A stretch of DNA of 33,540 nucleotides from CAKUFA01 sp963646285. Its GTDB lineage: Bacteria; Bacillota; Clostridia; Christensenellales; Aristaeellaceae. The translations under genes were made by a program, and so were the position numbers. Position 1 is the first letter of the stretch. Each line of letters opens with the position of its first letter. Positions 6,361 to 14,821 of the stretch are shown piece by piece. The stretch lies in assembly GCA_963646285.1 (NCBI GenBank), contig CAVIWF010000028.1, forward strand, positions 1-33,540. The letters run 5' to 3'. Below the pieces are notes generated by a model. It was not told the DNA's origin, made no database searches, and saw only the letters and a list, made by a program, of their open reading frames with translations.

Positions 6361-7725
6361 TTACGCTTCCCCCATGCGCTTGCGCAGGCGACGGGTAATG
6401 CGGAAGTAGCAGGGGAACAGGAAGGCATCCGCTGCCAGCCATGCAACCGGGCTGGCAAAGCAGGCAGCCGTGTATCCCCAAATAGGTACCAGCAGCCATC
6501 CCACCAGCGTCCGGGCGATCATCTCGCAGATACCGGCACAAACGGCAATCTGGGTGTAGCCCATGCCCTGAATGGAGAGCCGGATAATGTTTACAAACAG
6601 CAGAGGAATGAAGAAGGCGCCGTTGATCAGCAGGTATTCCCGTGCCAAGTCGGTAACGGCGGCGGCATTGGCATCGGAGGAGGAAACGAACAGGCCGATC
6701 ATAGTGCGGCTGAAGAAGTAGATCACCGCCAGGGCAATGATGCAGTACACAACGCCCAGAATGGTAGCGGCCTTCAGACCTTCGTCAATTCGGCGGATCT
6801 TCCGGGCACCGATGTTCTGCCCGGCGAAGGTGGCCATGGTGGTGGCCAGTGCGTCAAACACGCAGCAGAAGAAGTTGTTCAGCCGGCCGGCGGCAGAAAC
6901 CGCAGCCACGGCAATGGTGCCCAAACCGTTCACAGCCACCTGCACCACCACGGAGCCGATGGCGGTAATGGAGTATTGGAGTCCCATGGGAATGCCAATG
7001 TTGGTCAGCTTCCTGGCGTGAAGGGTGCGGAACTTCCGCTCCTCTGGCGAGCAGTGGAGGATGGGGAACCGCTTCTTGATCACAATCAGGCAGCCCAGGC
7101 CGGAAACCACCTGACTGACCACCGTGGCAATGGCAGCACCAGCAACCCCCATGGGGAGAACCAGAATCAGCACCAGGTCCAGCACGATGTTCACCAGAGA
7201 AGCAACCACCAGGAAGTACACAGGGGTTTTGCTGTCCCCCAGGGCACGGAGGATGCCGCCTGTCATGTTGTACAGCATGGTGGCAGGAATACCGTAGAAG
7301 ATGATCTGAATGTAGCTGACCGCATCGTCCACAATTTCCGCAGGAGTGTTCATCCAGCGGAGCATGGCAGGGCAAAGGAGCCCTGTGGCAACTGCCAGCA
7401 CAATGCCGAAGGCGGCGGACAGGTAGGCGGAGTTCATTACGAAGCACCGCATGTTACTTTCTTCCTTGGCACCGAAGGACTGGGCAATGGGGATGGAAAA
7501 GCCCGAACAAATGCCCATGCAGAAGCCCAGGATCAGGAAGTTGATGGAGCCGGTGGAGCCTACGGCAGCCAGTGCGTTGGCGCCAAGGAACTGGCCTACA
7601 ATGGCTGTATCCACAATGTTATACAGCTGCTGGAAAATGAAACCGAAAAGCAGAGGCGTGGCAAAGCCAAGCACCAGCTTCATGGGCGACCCTTCAGTCA
7701 GGTCGCGGACGGCGGAGCGCGCCAT
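6361..7725 (-). CDS. MATE-family multidrug/Na+ efflux transporter
   Basis: 454 residues, the normal MATE length, with about twelve hydrophobic segments in two similar halves. Typical pieces are TEGSPMKLVLGFATPLLFG at the start, NIVDTAIVGQFLG in helix 1-2, GILRALGDSKTPVYF in the first half and IRLSIQGMGYTQ in the second. The start at 7725 (MARSAVRD) is preferred because GAGGTGA lies six bases upstream; an upstream in-frame ATG at 7767 has no such site and would overlap the promoter. It probably exports cationic drugs or metabolites in exchange for Na+ or H+. It is a single-gene unit with its own promoter, divergent from the foldase. Confidence 0.93.
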   Translation of the reverse strand: MARSAVRDLTEGSPMKLVLGFATPLLFGFIFQQLYNIVDTAIVGQFLGANALAAVGSTGSINFLILGFCMGICSGFSIPIAQSFGAKEESNMRCFVMNSAYLSAAFGIVLAVATGLLCPAMLRWMNTPAEIVDDAVSYIQIIFYGIPATMLYNMTGGILRALGDSKTPVYFLVVASLVNIVLDLVLILVLPMGVAGAAIATVVSQVVSGLGCLIVIKKRFPILHCSPEERKFRTLHARKLTNIGIPMGLQYSITAIGSVVVQVAVNGLGTIAVAAVSAAGRLNNFFCCVFDALATTMATFAGQNIGARKIRRIDEGLKAATILGVVYCIIALAVIYFFSRTMIGLFVSSSDANAAAVTDLAREYLLINGAFFIPLLFVNIIRLSIQGMGYTQIAVCAGICEMIARTLVGWLLVPIWGYTAACFASPVAWLAADAFLFPCYFRITRRLRKRMGEA

Positions 7726-7770
7726 CAAAGTCACCTCAAATCCTTTTGTGCTCCTGCACAGTGTCAACTG

Positions 7771-7799
7771 GTTATATCATAACATGCACAACCTTGCAA
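7771..7799 (-). promoter_or_regulatory. promoter of the MATE gene
   Basis: On the minus strand TTGCAA (7799-7794), a 17-base spacer and TATAAC (7776-7771). The chosen start codon lies 45 bases downstream. Confidence 0.5.
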
Positions 7800-7930
7800 G
7801 ACGGCAAATCTGGGCAAAAAGGAGGCATTTTTTGAGAAAAAAGAACATGGGGCAAGTGGAAATCTCTTTCGCCTTTTCGGGGCAACTTGTGAACAGAGTG
7901 TAACATTTCTTCCTGCCTTGTGTGAAAAGG

Positions 7931-7959
7931 TTGCATGCCGGTGGAAAACGTGTCATAAT
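7931..7959 (+). promoter_or_regulatory. promoter of the foldase gene
   Basis: TTGCAT (7931-7936), a 17-base spacer and CATAAT (7954-7959), 46 bases before the ATG. The 280-bp divergent gap 7726-8005 holds this and the MATE promoter and nothing else I can identify. Confidence 0.6.
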
Positions 7960-8005
7960 AATGATATTCGCTGGACAAGTATGCGAAAAGAAAGGATTAC
8001 CTACC

Positions 8006-9346
8006 ATGAAGAAGATTTCCCGCCTGCTGGCGCTGGTGCTGGCACTGATGCTTTGCACGGCTTCCGTGTGCACCGCTGTGGCAGATGAAGCAACCACCAC
8101 CGATACCACGGAAACGGCAACCACCTCCCCTACGGATGTTATGGCGACCGTGAACGGTGAGCCTGTGCTCCGGGAAACGGTGGAAAACATCGCTTCCAAC
8201 CTGTCCTACACCTACAGCCAGTACGGCTATGATACCACCACCGATGAAAACGTGAAGGTGATCAACCAGATCGCTCTGGACTATGCCATTCAGTATGCAC
8301 TGATGGATCAGAAGGCTGCCGAATGGGGTCTGGATCAGTTCACGGATGAAGAGATGGAGACCCTGAAGGCCAGCAATGCCGAAAGCTGGAACAGCCTGGT
8401 GGACAGCTATGTGACCTACTACGGCAACCTGACCGATGAGTCCACCGATGAGGAAAAGCTGGCTGCCAAGACCAGCGCACTGGCCGCTTTGGAAGCCATG
8501 GGCTACACCGAAGAGGTGATGATGCAGAGCACCCTGGAAGAAGAACGGTACGACCGGGTTCGCAACAAGATGATTGAGAACGTGGAAGTAACGGATGACG
8601 AAGTGCAGACGGCCTTTGATACCCAGGTAGAGTCCGACAAGGCTTCCTATGAAGGCAATGTGGCTTACTATGAGTACATGACTCAGTACTACGGACAGAC
8701 TTCCTACTATGTGCCGGAAGGATATCGGGGCATTACCCACATCCTGCTGACGGTGGATGACACCCTGCTGCAGAACTACGAAGACCTGGCTGCCAAGCTG
8801 GAAGAGCAGGAAGAAGCCGAGGATACCGACACCACGGAAGCTACGGCTACCGACGTGCCGGAAGCTACCGAAACCCCTGTGACCCAGGCGGATGTGGATG
8901 CTGCCTATCAGGCTATTCTGGATTCCGTGCAGCCCACCATTGATGAAATCAACCAGAAGCTGGCGGACGGCGCTTCCTTCGCTGACCTGATTGCCGAGTA
9001 TGGCGCTGATCCGGGCATGCAGTCCGAACCCTACATGTCCGAAGGCTACAGCGTCCATCAGGACAGCGTCATCTGGGATGCCGCCTTTGTGAAGGCTGCC
9101 TTCTCCGTGGAAAAGGTGGGAGACGTGTCTGAGCCTGTTGTGGGCAGCTATGGCGTGCACATTGTGTACTACCTGCGGGACGTGCCTTCCGGTGCCGTGG
9201 AACTGACGGACGACATTAAGGAAGACCTGAAGAGCACCCTGCTGTCCGAAAAGGAAAACGAAGCCTTCGCCAGCACCATGCAGGTGTGGCGTGATGCTTC
9301 CACGATCGAGTATACCGCTGAAATCGAAGCACTGGACGCAGAGTAA
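8006..9346 (+). CDS. secreted PPIC-type peptidyl-prolyl isomerase / foldase
   Basis: 446 residues; ATG 8006 with AAAGGA upstream. Residues 1-26 are a signal peptide ending AVA-D, followed by a Thr-rich linker and a SurA/PrsA-like N-domain beginning VMATVNGEPVLRETVE (45-60). The parvulin domain starts at YRGITHILL (240-248) and resumes at LADGASFADLIAEYGADPG (319-337), closing with GSYGVHIVYYL (380-390). Between them (254-312) lies an insert containing a run of Thr, Glu and Asp. The active-site region is divergent, so chaperone activity is safer than isomerase activity. No lipobox Cys fits cleanly, so I read it as released or loosely attached rather than a lipoprotein. It likely folds exported proteins such as those encoded nearby. 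Confidence 0.85.
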   Translation: MKKISRLLALVLALMLCTASVCTAVADEATTTDTTETATTSPTDVMATVNGEPVLRETVENIASNLSYTYSQYGYDTTTDENVKVINQIALDYAIQYALMDQKAAEWGLDQFTDEEMETLKASNAESWNSLVDSYVTYYGNLTDESTDEEKLAAKTSALAALEAMGYTEEVMMQSTLEEERYDRVRNKMIENVEVTDDEVQTAFDTQVESDKASYEGNVAYYEYMTQYYGQTSYYVPEGYRGITHILLTVDDTLLQNYEDLAAKLEEQEEAEDTDTTEATATDVPEATETPVTQADVDAAYQAILDSVQPTIDEINQKLADGASFADLIAEYGADPGMQSEPYMSEGYSVHQDSVIWDAAFVKAAFSVEKVGDVSEPVVGSYGVHIVYYLRDVPSGAVELTDDIKEDLKSTLLSEKENEAFASTMQVWRDASTIEYTAEIEALDAE

Positions 9347-9370
9347 GCAAAACTGAGTGAAATCAAAGCA

Positions 9371-9410
9371 AGCGCCGTGAGAATTTTTTCCTCACGGCGC
9401 TTTGTTTATT
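9371..9410. terminator. strong terminator between foldase and beta-glucosidase
   Basis: AGCGCCGTGAG (9371-9381) pairs perfectly with CTCACGGCGCT (9391-9401) and is followed by TTGTTTATTT. The two genes converge here, and the stem can serve both strands. Confidence 0.85.
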
Positions 9411-9422
9411 TGATAGAGTCGG

Positions 9423-11543
9423 TTATGCCATTTGCACGGAAAGGGTCAGCAAATCTTCATCCTTGGAGCTGTGGCCTGCCATGAGCAGGAACTCACCGGG
9501 TTCCACCACCTGCTGTCCCTTCGCATTCACAAGGGAGAAGCTGTCTCTGGTCAGGGGCAGGGAAACGGACTTGCTTTCACCGGCGGCCAGCTTCACCTTG
9601 GTGAAGGCAACAAATTTTTTCACCGGGGTCATAACGGAGCTGACCACATCCCGTAGGTAGGCCTGCACCGTTTCCACCCCTTCGGTATCGCCTGTGTTGG
9701 TAACGGTGACGGTCAGCATCATGGTTTCCGGGTCAAAGGACAGGTCGCGGTAGGCAAAGGTGGTGTAGCCAAGGCCTTCGCCAAAGGCAAAGAGGGGTTC
9801 AGCAGGCTGATCCTCGTACTTGCCCCCGTGCCAGCCGGGCAGGCTGTTGTAATACACGGGGATCTGTCCCGTGTGTACCGGGAAGCTGATGGGCAGCCGG
9901 CCCACCGGGGCAATCATTCCTGCCAGCAGCTCGGCAATGGCCTGTCCACCTGCCATGCCGCCGTTGAAGGCTGCCACCAAAGCGTCTGCTTCCGCTGCCT
10001 CCTTGGGGATGCAAAGGGGCTTGGAGCTCATCAGCACCACCGTCATGGGGATGCCCAAGGCACGGAGGCGGCAGAACAGCTCGTCCTGATCCCCGGACAG
10101 GGACAAATCCGCCCGGTCGTGGGTTTCCCCTGTTTGCTGAATGGTATCCCCCAGCACCAACACAATGGCGTCACAGCCCTTGGCGGCGTTCACAGCACCG
10201 TCCAGGTCGGAGGGGGTGCGGTTCATTACATCGCAGCCCTTGTGATAAACGATGTCAGCCCCTGTGAATACGTTCCGCATGCCCTCCAGCAGGGTGGTGT
10301 AGGGACGCTGGGGTTCCGTTTCATCCGGGTTGTTCATGGGATGGGTAAAGTAGGTCCAGTCGCCGTACTGGGCACGAATGTCATCTGCATTGGGGCCAAT
10401 CACGGCGATCTTCTTGGCACCCGTCAGGGGCAGCATGCCGTTGTTCCGCAGCAGCACCAGCCCCTCCCGGGCGGCGTCCAGCGCCAGGGCACGGTGCTCC
10501 TCGCAACCAATGCGTCCCTTGCGGCAGGGCTTTTCCGGCTGATCTAGCAAGCCCATCTCCGCCTTTACCGTCAGGATGTGCATCACGGCAGCGTCCACCT
10601 GCTCCACGGACAGACGGCCGTCCTTGCAGGCAGCAACGGCAGCTGCATAGAATTCCTTGGTGCGCATCATCATGTCATTGCCAGCCTGAGCAGCCTTGAC
10701 GGAGGCTTCTTCCATATCGGCGCAGACGTGCTGATTGGTCACCAGACTGCGCACATTGTCCCAGTCTGTTACCACAAAGCCGTCAAAGCCCAGCTCGTCC
10801 CGAAGGACCTGCTTCAGGGCTTCCTCGTGGAGGGTCAAGGGGGTGCCGTCCAGAGAACCGTAGGCCGTCATGACCGTGGCACAGTTGGCTTCTGCCGCCT
10901 TCTTGAAGGGAGGCAGGAAAACTTCCCGTACCTTTCGCATGGTGACTTCCGTGTCGCAGGCATCCCGTGCGCCTACCGCTTCGCCGTAGGCAATGTAGTG
11001 CTTGGCGCAGGCCAGTATGCTTTCCGGGTCATCCAAATGATCCCCTTGGAAGCCCTGTATCATGGCTGCACCCATTTCCCCAGCCAGATAGGGATCCTCG
11101 CCGAAGGTCTCGTCCACACGCCCCCAGCGGGGATCACGTGCCAGGCACAGCACCGGGGCAAAGGTCCAGTGGAGGCCGTCTTCCGCCACTTCCTCGGCGG
11201 TGGCACGGCCGATTTTTTTCGGTAGCTCCGGGTTAAAGCTGCATGCCATGGACAGCTGGGAAGGGAAAATAGCGGCATCCCGATTCAGGCAGTGGCCGTG
11301 CACCGCATCAATGCCGAACAGCACGGGAATGCCCAGCCGGGTGTGGCAGGCAGCGTTCTGCAATTCTCTTGCATCGTCCCCCAGCACATGCAGGAAGGAA
11401 CCAACGCCCAGCTTCGCCCATTGGAGCGCCTCTTCACGGGTGCATCCGGCATAGGAAATCTGGGTCATTTGAGCAATCTTTTCTTCAATGGTCATTTGGG
11501 CTAAAAGGGCAGCGGCACGGGCATGGGCATCGTGCTTGTTCAT
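9423..11543 (-). CDS. glycoside hydrolase family 3 beta-glucosidase-type enzyme
   Basis: 706 residues from ATG 11543, chosen because AGGAGG lies upstream; earlier in-frame codons overlap the promoter. No signal peptide is seen, so it is cytoplasmic. The (beta/alpha)8 domain shows FGIDAVHGH (77-85), DPRWGRVDETFGEDPYL (137-153), KHYIAYG (181-187) and the nucleophile Asp260 in GFVVTDWDN. The alpha/beta sandwich domain has LVLLRNNGMLPL and the GETHDRADLSLSGDQ region, and the C-terminus is a fibronectin-III-like domain. It would cleave terminal beta-linked glucose or related sugars from imported oligosaccharides. It is preceded by the secreted hydrolase gene in the same direction, but a terminator separates them. 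Confidence 0.93.
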   Translation of the reverse strand: MNKHDAHARAAALLAQMTIEEKIAQMTQISYAGCTREEALQWAKLGVGSFLHVLGDDARELQNAACHTRLGIPVLFGIDAVHGHCLNRDAAIFPSQLSMACSFNPELPKKIGRATAEEVAEDGLHWTFAPVLCLARDPRWGRVDETFGEDPYLAGEMGAAMIQGFQGDHLDDPESILACAKHYIAYGEAVGARDACDTEVTMRKVREVFLPPFKKAAEANCATVMTAYGSLDGTPLTLHEEALKQVLRDELGFDGFVVTDWDNVRSLVTNQHVCADMEEASVKAAQAGNDMMMRTKEFYAAAVAACKDGRLSVEQVDAAVMHILTVKAEMGLLDQPEKPCRKGRIGCEEHRALALDAAREGLVLLRNNGMLPLTGAKKIAVIGPNADDIRAQYGDWTYFTHPMNNPDETEPQRPYTTLLEGMRNVFTGADIVYHKGCDVMNRTPSDLDGAVNAAKGCDAIVLVLGDTIQQTGETHDRADLSLSGDQDELFCRLRALGIPMTVVLMSSKPLCIPKEAAEADALVAAFNGGMAGGQAIAELLAGMIAPVGRLPISFPVHTGQIPVYYNSLPGWHGGKYEDQPAEPLFAFGEGLGYTTFAYRDLSFDPETMMLTVTVTNTGDTEGVETVQAYLRDVVSSVMTPVKKFVAFTKVKLAAGESKSVSLPLTRDSFSLVNAKGQQVVEPGEFLLMAGHSSKDEDLLTLSVQMA

Positions 11544-11586
11544 AGGCTGAGCCTCCTGTTCTCTTTTCAGGTTGGTTGTTGCCTTC

Positions 11587-11615
11587 ATTATAAGGGGCTG
11601 GGGGAGGAATGTCAA
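11587..11615 (-). promoter_or_regulatory. perfect consensus promoter of the GH3 gene
   Basis: On the minus strand TTGACA (11615-11610), exactly 17 bases, TATAAT (11592-11587). The start codon is 43 bases downstream. Both hexamers are perfect, suggesting strong sigma-A transcription. Confidence 0.85.
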
Positions 11616-11625
11616 CGAAACCTGG

Positions 11626-11662
11626 AAAAGAAAAGCCGCACTCCGAAACGTCAGAGTGCGGC
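11626..11662 (-). terminator. intrinsic terminator of the secreted hydrolase gene
   Basis: On the minus strand GCCGCACTC (11662-11654) pairs with GAGTGCGGC (11643-11635) across a ten-base loop, followed by TTTTCTTTT. It ends 11 bases before the GH3 -35 box, insulating the two genes. Confidence 0.85.
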
Positions 11663-11683
11663 GAAAGAGTTGAACGAAAGGGA

Positions 11684-12562
11684 TTACTTCAGCGTCTCAG
11701 CGAAGAATGTGCCGGTGGCATCCACAGCGGCATACAGGGAATGGAAGTCTTCCTCGCTGAACACATTGAAGGTGTGATCCATGCCTTCGATGAAGCAGGT
11801 CTTGGAAGCTTCGTTGCTGGAAGCAGCCACGATCTTGTTGCTCCACTCAGGGTCCACGGTGGTGTCCATGGTGCCGGCAATGGCAAGCACGGGACCGGTG
11901 TAGCCGGCGGCAAACTCAGCCAGTACATCGGTGTTGGCCACATCGTCGCACCAGGCCAGGGACACGTTCAGGGAATCACGCCAGTCAAAGGTCATGGTGA
12001 AGTAGCCGTTCTGCTTGGCTTCGGCATACAGATCGTCGGTGAGCATGCTGCTCAGGTCAGGAGCGCCTGCCCAGGTTACCAGAGACTTGAAGGTGCTGCT
12101 TTCACGGGCAGCGCACAGCAGGGCATCCGTGCCGCCCTGGCTCCAGCCCATGACGCCGATCTTCTCAGCATCGATGTTCTCCAGACCCTGCATGTACTTG
12201 GCAGCAGCCAGCGCATCGCTGACAGCACTGTCAAAAGTGTAGCCCATGTAGTCGGCGGTAGAATCACCGCTGCCCATGAAGTCAATCCGAATGGTGGCAA
12301 TGCCGTACTTTTCCGCCAGCACAGGGGCAGCCATCTTGTAGCCGTTGCCTGCTTCGTCCCGGTTGGAGCCGGTGCCGTGGAGCATTACCACAGCGGGGAA
12401 GGTGCCTTCGCCGGTGGGCATGCATACGGTGGCGGGCACTTCATGGTCGCCGTTGGCAATGGTCACGACGGTTTCGGTGTAGCCTGCGGTTTCCTCTGCC
12501 ATGGCGGGCAGCACAGCAAGGCACAGGGTCAATGCGCAAACAAGAGCAAGAACCTTTTTCAT
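11684..12562 (-). CDS. secreted alpha/beta hydrolase
   Basis: 292 residues from ATG 12562, with GGAGA upstream. Residues 1-22 form a signal peptide ending AMA-E. The hydrolase fold shows VVMLHGTGSNRDE (58-70; oxyanion region), DFMGSGDS (94-101), the nucleophile elbow GWSQGG (Ser141), Asp233 in AGTMDTTVDP and His263 in EGMDHTF, so the triad is complete. It belongs to the broad esterase/dienelactone-hydrolase-like group; the substrate cannot be told, though neighbours acting on plant-type sugars make a carbohydrate esterase attractive. It is transcribed alone. A second secreted alpha/beta hydrolase with the same style of leader lies at 32441. Confidence 0.88.
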   Translation of the reverse strand: MKKVLALVCALTLCLAVLPAMAEETAGYTETVVTIANGDHEVPATVCMPTGEGTFPAVVMLHGTGSNRDEAGNGYKMAAPVLAEKYGIATIRIDFMGSGDSTADYMGYTFDSAVSDALAAAKYMQGLENIDAEKIGVMGWSQGGTDALLCAARESSTFKSLVTWAGAPDLSSMLTDDLYAEAKQNGYFTMTFDWRDSLNVSLAWCDDVANTDVLAEFAAGYTGPVLAIAGTMDTTVDPEWSNKIVAASSNEASKTCFIEGMDHTFNVFSEEDFHSLYAAVDATGTFFAETLK

Positions 12563-12605
12563 GATATTTCTCCTTTCTGTTATGGAACAGTTGGTACCTA
12601 GGCTC

Positions 12606-12634
12606 ATTATAGGAGGGCGGACTTCTTCTGTCAA
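12606..12634 (-). promoter_or_regulatory. perfect consensus promoter of the secreted hydrolase gene
   Basis: On the minus strand TTGACA (12634-12629), 17 bases, TATAAT (12611-12606), 43 bases before the start codon. This is the second perfect consensus promoter within about 1 kb on this strand. Confidence 0.85.
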
Positions 12635-12765
12635 GAAGAAAGACGAACGATAACAAATAAATAACAGAAAAAGTTTGGAAATTCTCTTTACAGAACTAAA
12701 CTTGTTATAAAAAGGAAAATGATGAAGTCAGCACAATTCATCGTGATGTGAGAAAAAAGAGAAGA

Positions 12766-12796
12766 ATTCTCACGAAGAGTATTAAATCGTGAGAAT
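12766..12796. promoter_or_regulatory. candidate operator: perfect 10-bp inverted repeat
   Basis: ATTCTCACGA (12766-12775) and TCGTGAGAAT (12787-12796) with an 11-base AT-rich spacer, giving a dyad of two half-sites three helical turns long. A further half-site-like TCGTGATGTGAGAA starts at 12741, and a smaller GAAAAT/ATTTTC dyad lies at 12814-12830. It sits 48 bases upstream of the -35 box of the ABC operon, where an activator would bind. The remaining bases of the 377-bp gap 12563-12939 show no gene. Confidence 0.6.
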
Positions 12797-12844
12797 ATGA
12801 ATGAAAAAGACGAGAAAATTCATGATTTTCCTTGTGTTTTCCGA

Positions 12845-12873
12845 TTGACCCCATGCCATCGCTTTTGTATAAT
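12845..12873 (+). promoter_or_regulatory. promoter of the ABC transporter / sugar-acid operon
   Basis: TTGACC (12845-12850), 17 bases, TATAAT (12868-12873): 11 of 12 consensus positions. The first gene starts 66 bases downstream. Confidence 0.8.
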
Positions 12874-12939
12874 TCACGACATGAACCACCCGAAAAGCAC
12901 ATGTCGCACACAGAAGCGCGATGAAAGGAGATGCAAGCA

Positions 12940-13884
12940 TTGGCACGGTACATCCTCCAACGGTTGGGGCAGACCTTGTTGATTTTGCTAATTGTATCAT
13001 TTATCACTTACTTGCTGATTGACTTTCTGCCCGGTGATCCCATTGCAGCCATGACCGGCGGCGAAATTTCCGGGGAGACTTACGATCGGCTGTATCACGA
13101 GCTGAACATGGATAAGCCGGTGCTGGTGCGGTACATCCTCTGGCTTCGGGATGCGCTGTGCGGTAACTTTGGTACCTCCCAGAGCTATAACAAGCCGGTG
13201 ATGACCATCATCGGCGAGCGCCTGCCGGTAACCATGTACCTGGCGCTGCTGGCCTTCTTCATCAGCGTGCCCCTGGGCATCCTGTTCGGCATCATCAGTG
13301 CCGTGAAGCGGGGAAGCGCAGCGGATACAGTGGTGACCCTGACCGCCAACATTTGCTGCTGTCTGCCTCAGTTCTGGCTGGGCATCCTGTTCATGTATGT
13401 GTTCAGCATGCTGCTGGGCTGGCTGCCTTCCATGGGCTTTGTGTGGCCCTGGCAGAACTTTGGTCAGAGTGTGAAGCAGACCATCATGCCGGTGCTGTGC
13501 CTGGCCATTGGCGGCATTGCTTCCATCACCCGTCAGACCCGTTCCAGCATGCTGGAGGTGATCCGGCAGGATTACATCCGAACGGCACGTTCCAAGGGCC
13601 TGAAGCAGAAGAAAGTCATTTACGTCCACGCGCTGAAGAACGCCCTCCTGCCGGTGATTACCCTGATGGGTCTTCGACTGGGCGGCATGATCGGCGGCTC
13701 CGTGTTCGTGGAAAACGTATTCGTGATTCCCGGCATGGGCTCCCTGCTGGTGAACGCCATCAACAGCCAGGACATTCAGCTGATTCAGGGCTGCGTGCTC
13801 ATGATCACCCTGTTCACCAGCGTGGTGAACCTGATTACCGACATTGTGTATGTGGTGGTTGATCCCCGCATCAAGATTGCCTGA
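12940..13884 (+). CDS. ABC transporter permease, DppB/OppB type
   Basis: 314 residues from TTG 12940. AAAGGAG (12924-12930) lies nine bases before this TTG but directly abuts an in-frame ATG at 12931, which is therefore too close; MARYILQRL is also the usual N-terminus of this family. Six membrane segments are visible. The family EAA loop reads DYIRTARSKGLKQKKVIYVHALKNALLPV (positions about 210-240), the contact to the ATPase. With the next three genes it forms a peptide/opine/nickel-class importer. It is the first gene of the operon; the next gene starts 19 bases after its stop. Confidence 0.92.
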   Translation: MARYILQRLGQTLLILLIVSFITYLLIDFLPGDPIAAMTGGEISGETYDRLYHELNMDKPVLVRYILWLRDALCGNFGTSQSYNKPVMTIIGERLPVTMYLALLAFFISVPLGILFGIISAVKRGSAADTVVTLTANICCCLPQFWLGILFMYVFSMLLGWLPSMGFVWPWQNFGQSVKQTIMPVLCLAIGGIASITRQTRSSMLEVIRQDYIRTARSKGLKQKKVIYVHALKNALLPVITLMGLRLGGMIGGSVFVENVFVIPGMGSLLVNAINSQDIQLIQGCVLMITLFTSVVNLITDIVYVVVDPRIKIA

Positions 13885-13903
13885 GGGGAAGGAGGAAGAG
13901 AAC

Positions 13904-14806
13904 ATGTCAGAAGCAGTTGTGGACAAGAAAGCGGCGGCGGCAGCCAGCCGGGCTTACAAGAAGAAGCATCGGAAACAGTTTGTGAAGACCCTCTTTTCCC
14001 GGAAGATCGTGCTGGTGGCAGCCATCATTACCCTGCTGATCATTCTGGTATCCGTCTTCGCCTACAAGATTGTTCCTTACGATCCGAACAAGATCAGCAT
14101 CAAGGAACGGACCCAGGGACCCAGCGCACTGCACTGGCTGGGCACGGACGAGTTCGGACGGGATGTGCTGAGCCGCATTATCGTGGGCAGCCGGGTTTCC
14201 CTCATTGTGGGTGTGCTGGCTGTGGTGATTGCCTGCATCATCGGTACCGCCTTCGGCATGGTGGCCGGTTTCTTCGGCGGCGTGGTGGATGACGTGATCA
14301 ACCGAATCAGCGAGGCCATCCGTGTGATTCCCCAGGTGGTGCTGGCCATTGCCCTGTGCGCCGTGTTTGGCGGTGGCATCCTGAACCTGTCCATTATCCT
14401 GGGTATTTCCAACATGACCGTTTACGTCCGTATGATGCGAAGCCAGGTCATGTCCATTAAGGAACGGGACTACATCATGGCTGGCAAGCTGCAGGGCAAC
14501 AGTTCCCTTCGCCTGATGGTGAAGCATGTGCTGCCTAACAGCATTTCCCCCATTATCGTGACCATGACTCAGCAGATCGGCAACACCATCCTGTCCGAGG
14601 CAGGCCTTTCCTTCCTGGGACTGGGCATCAGCCAGCCTACTGCCTCCTGGGGCAGCATGGTTTCCGGCGGCCGTGACTTCCTGCTGACCAACCCTGTGTA
14701 TTCTCTGGCACCCGGCATCTGCATTGCACTGCTGGTGATTTGCCTGAACACCCTGGGCGACGGTATCCGTGACGCCCTTGACCCCCGTCTGCGCGGCGAA
14801 CTGTAA
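13904..14806 (+). CDS. ABC transporter permease, DppC/OppC type
   Basis: 300 residues from ATG 13904 with AAGGAGG upstream. A Lys/Ala-rich cytoplasmic start (residues 1-30) leads into the first membrane helix, then LHWLGTDEFGRDVLSRIIVGSR, a signature of the DppC/OppC group. The EAA loop is RDYIMAGKLQGNSSLRLMVKHVLPNSISPI. The end, DALDPRLRGEL, is also characteristic. It pairs with the preceding permease to form the transmembrane channel. The start precedes the fused ATPase by 918 bases, with a 15-base gap after the stop. Confidence 0.93.
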   Translation: MSEAVVDKKAAAAASRAYKKKHRKQFVKTLFSRKIVLVAAIITLLIILVSVFAYKIVPYDPNKISIKERTQGPSALHWLGTDEFGRDVLSRIIVGSRVSLIVGVLAVVIACIIGTAFGMVAGFFGGVVDDVINRISEAIRVIPQVVLAIALCAVFGGGILNLSIILGISNMTVYVRMMRSQVMSIKERDYIMAGKLQGNSSLRLMVKHVLPNSISPIIVTMTQQIGNTILSEAGLSFLGLGISQPTASWGSMVSGGRDFLLTNPVYSLAPGICIALLVICLNTLGDGIRDALDPRLRGEL

Positions 14807-14821
14807 GGAGAGTGGAACGCA

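Noticed and set aside
6256..7782. 508-codon open frame on the plus strand
   Set aside because: Antisense to the MATE pump; Asn/His/Gly-rich product without domains.
12931..12933. ATG as start of the first permease
   Set aside because: It directly follows the GGAG of the ribosome binding site; TTG at 12940 has correct spacing and gives the family N-terminus.
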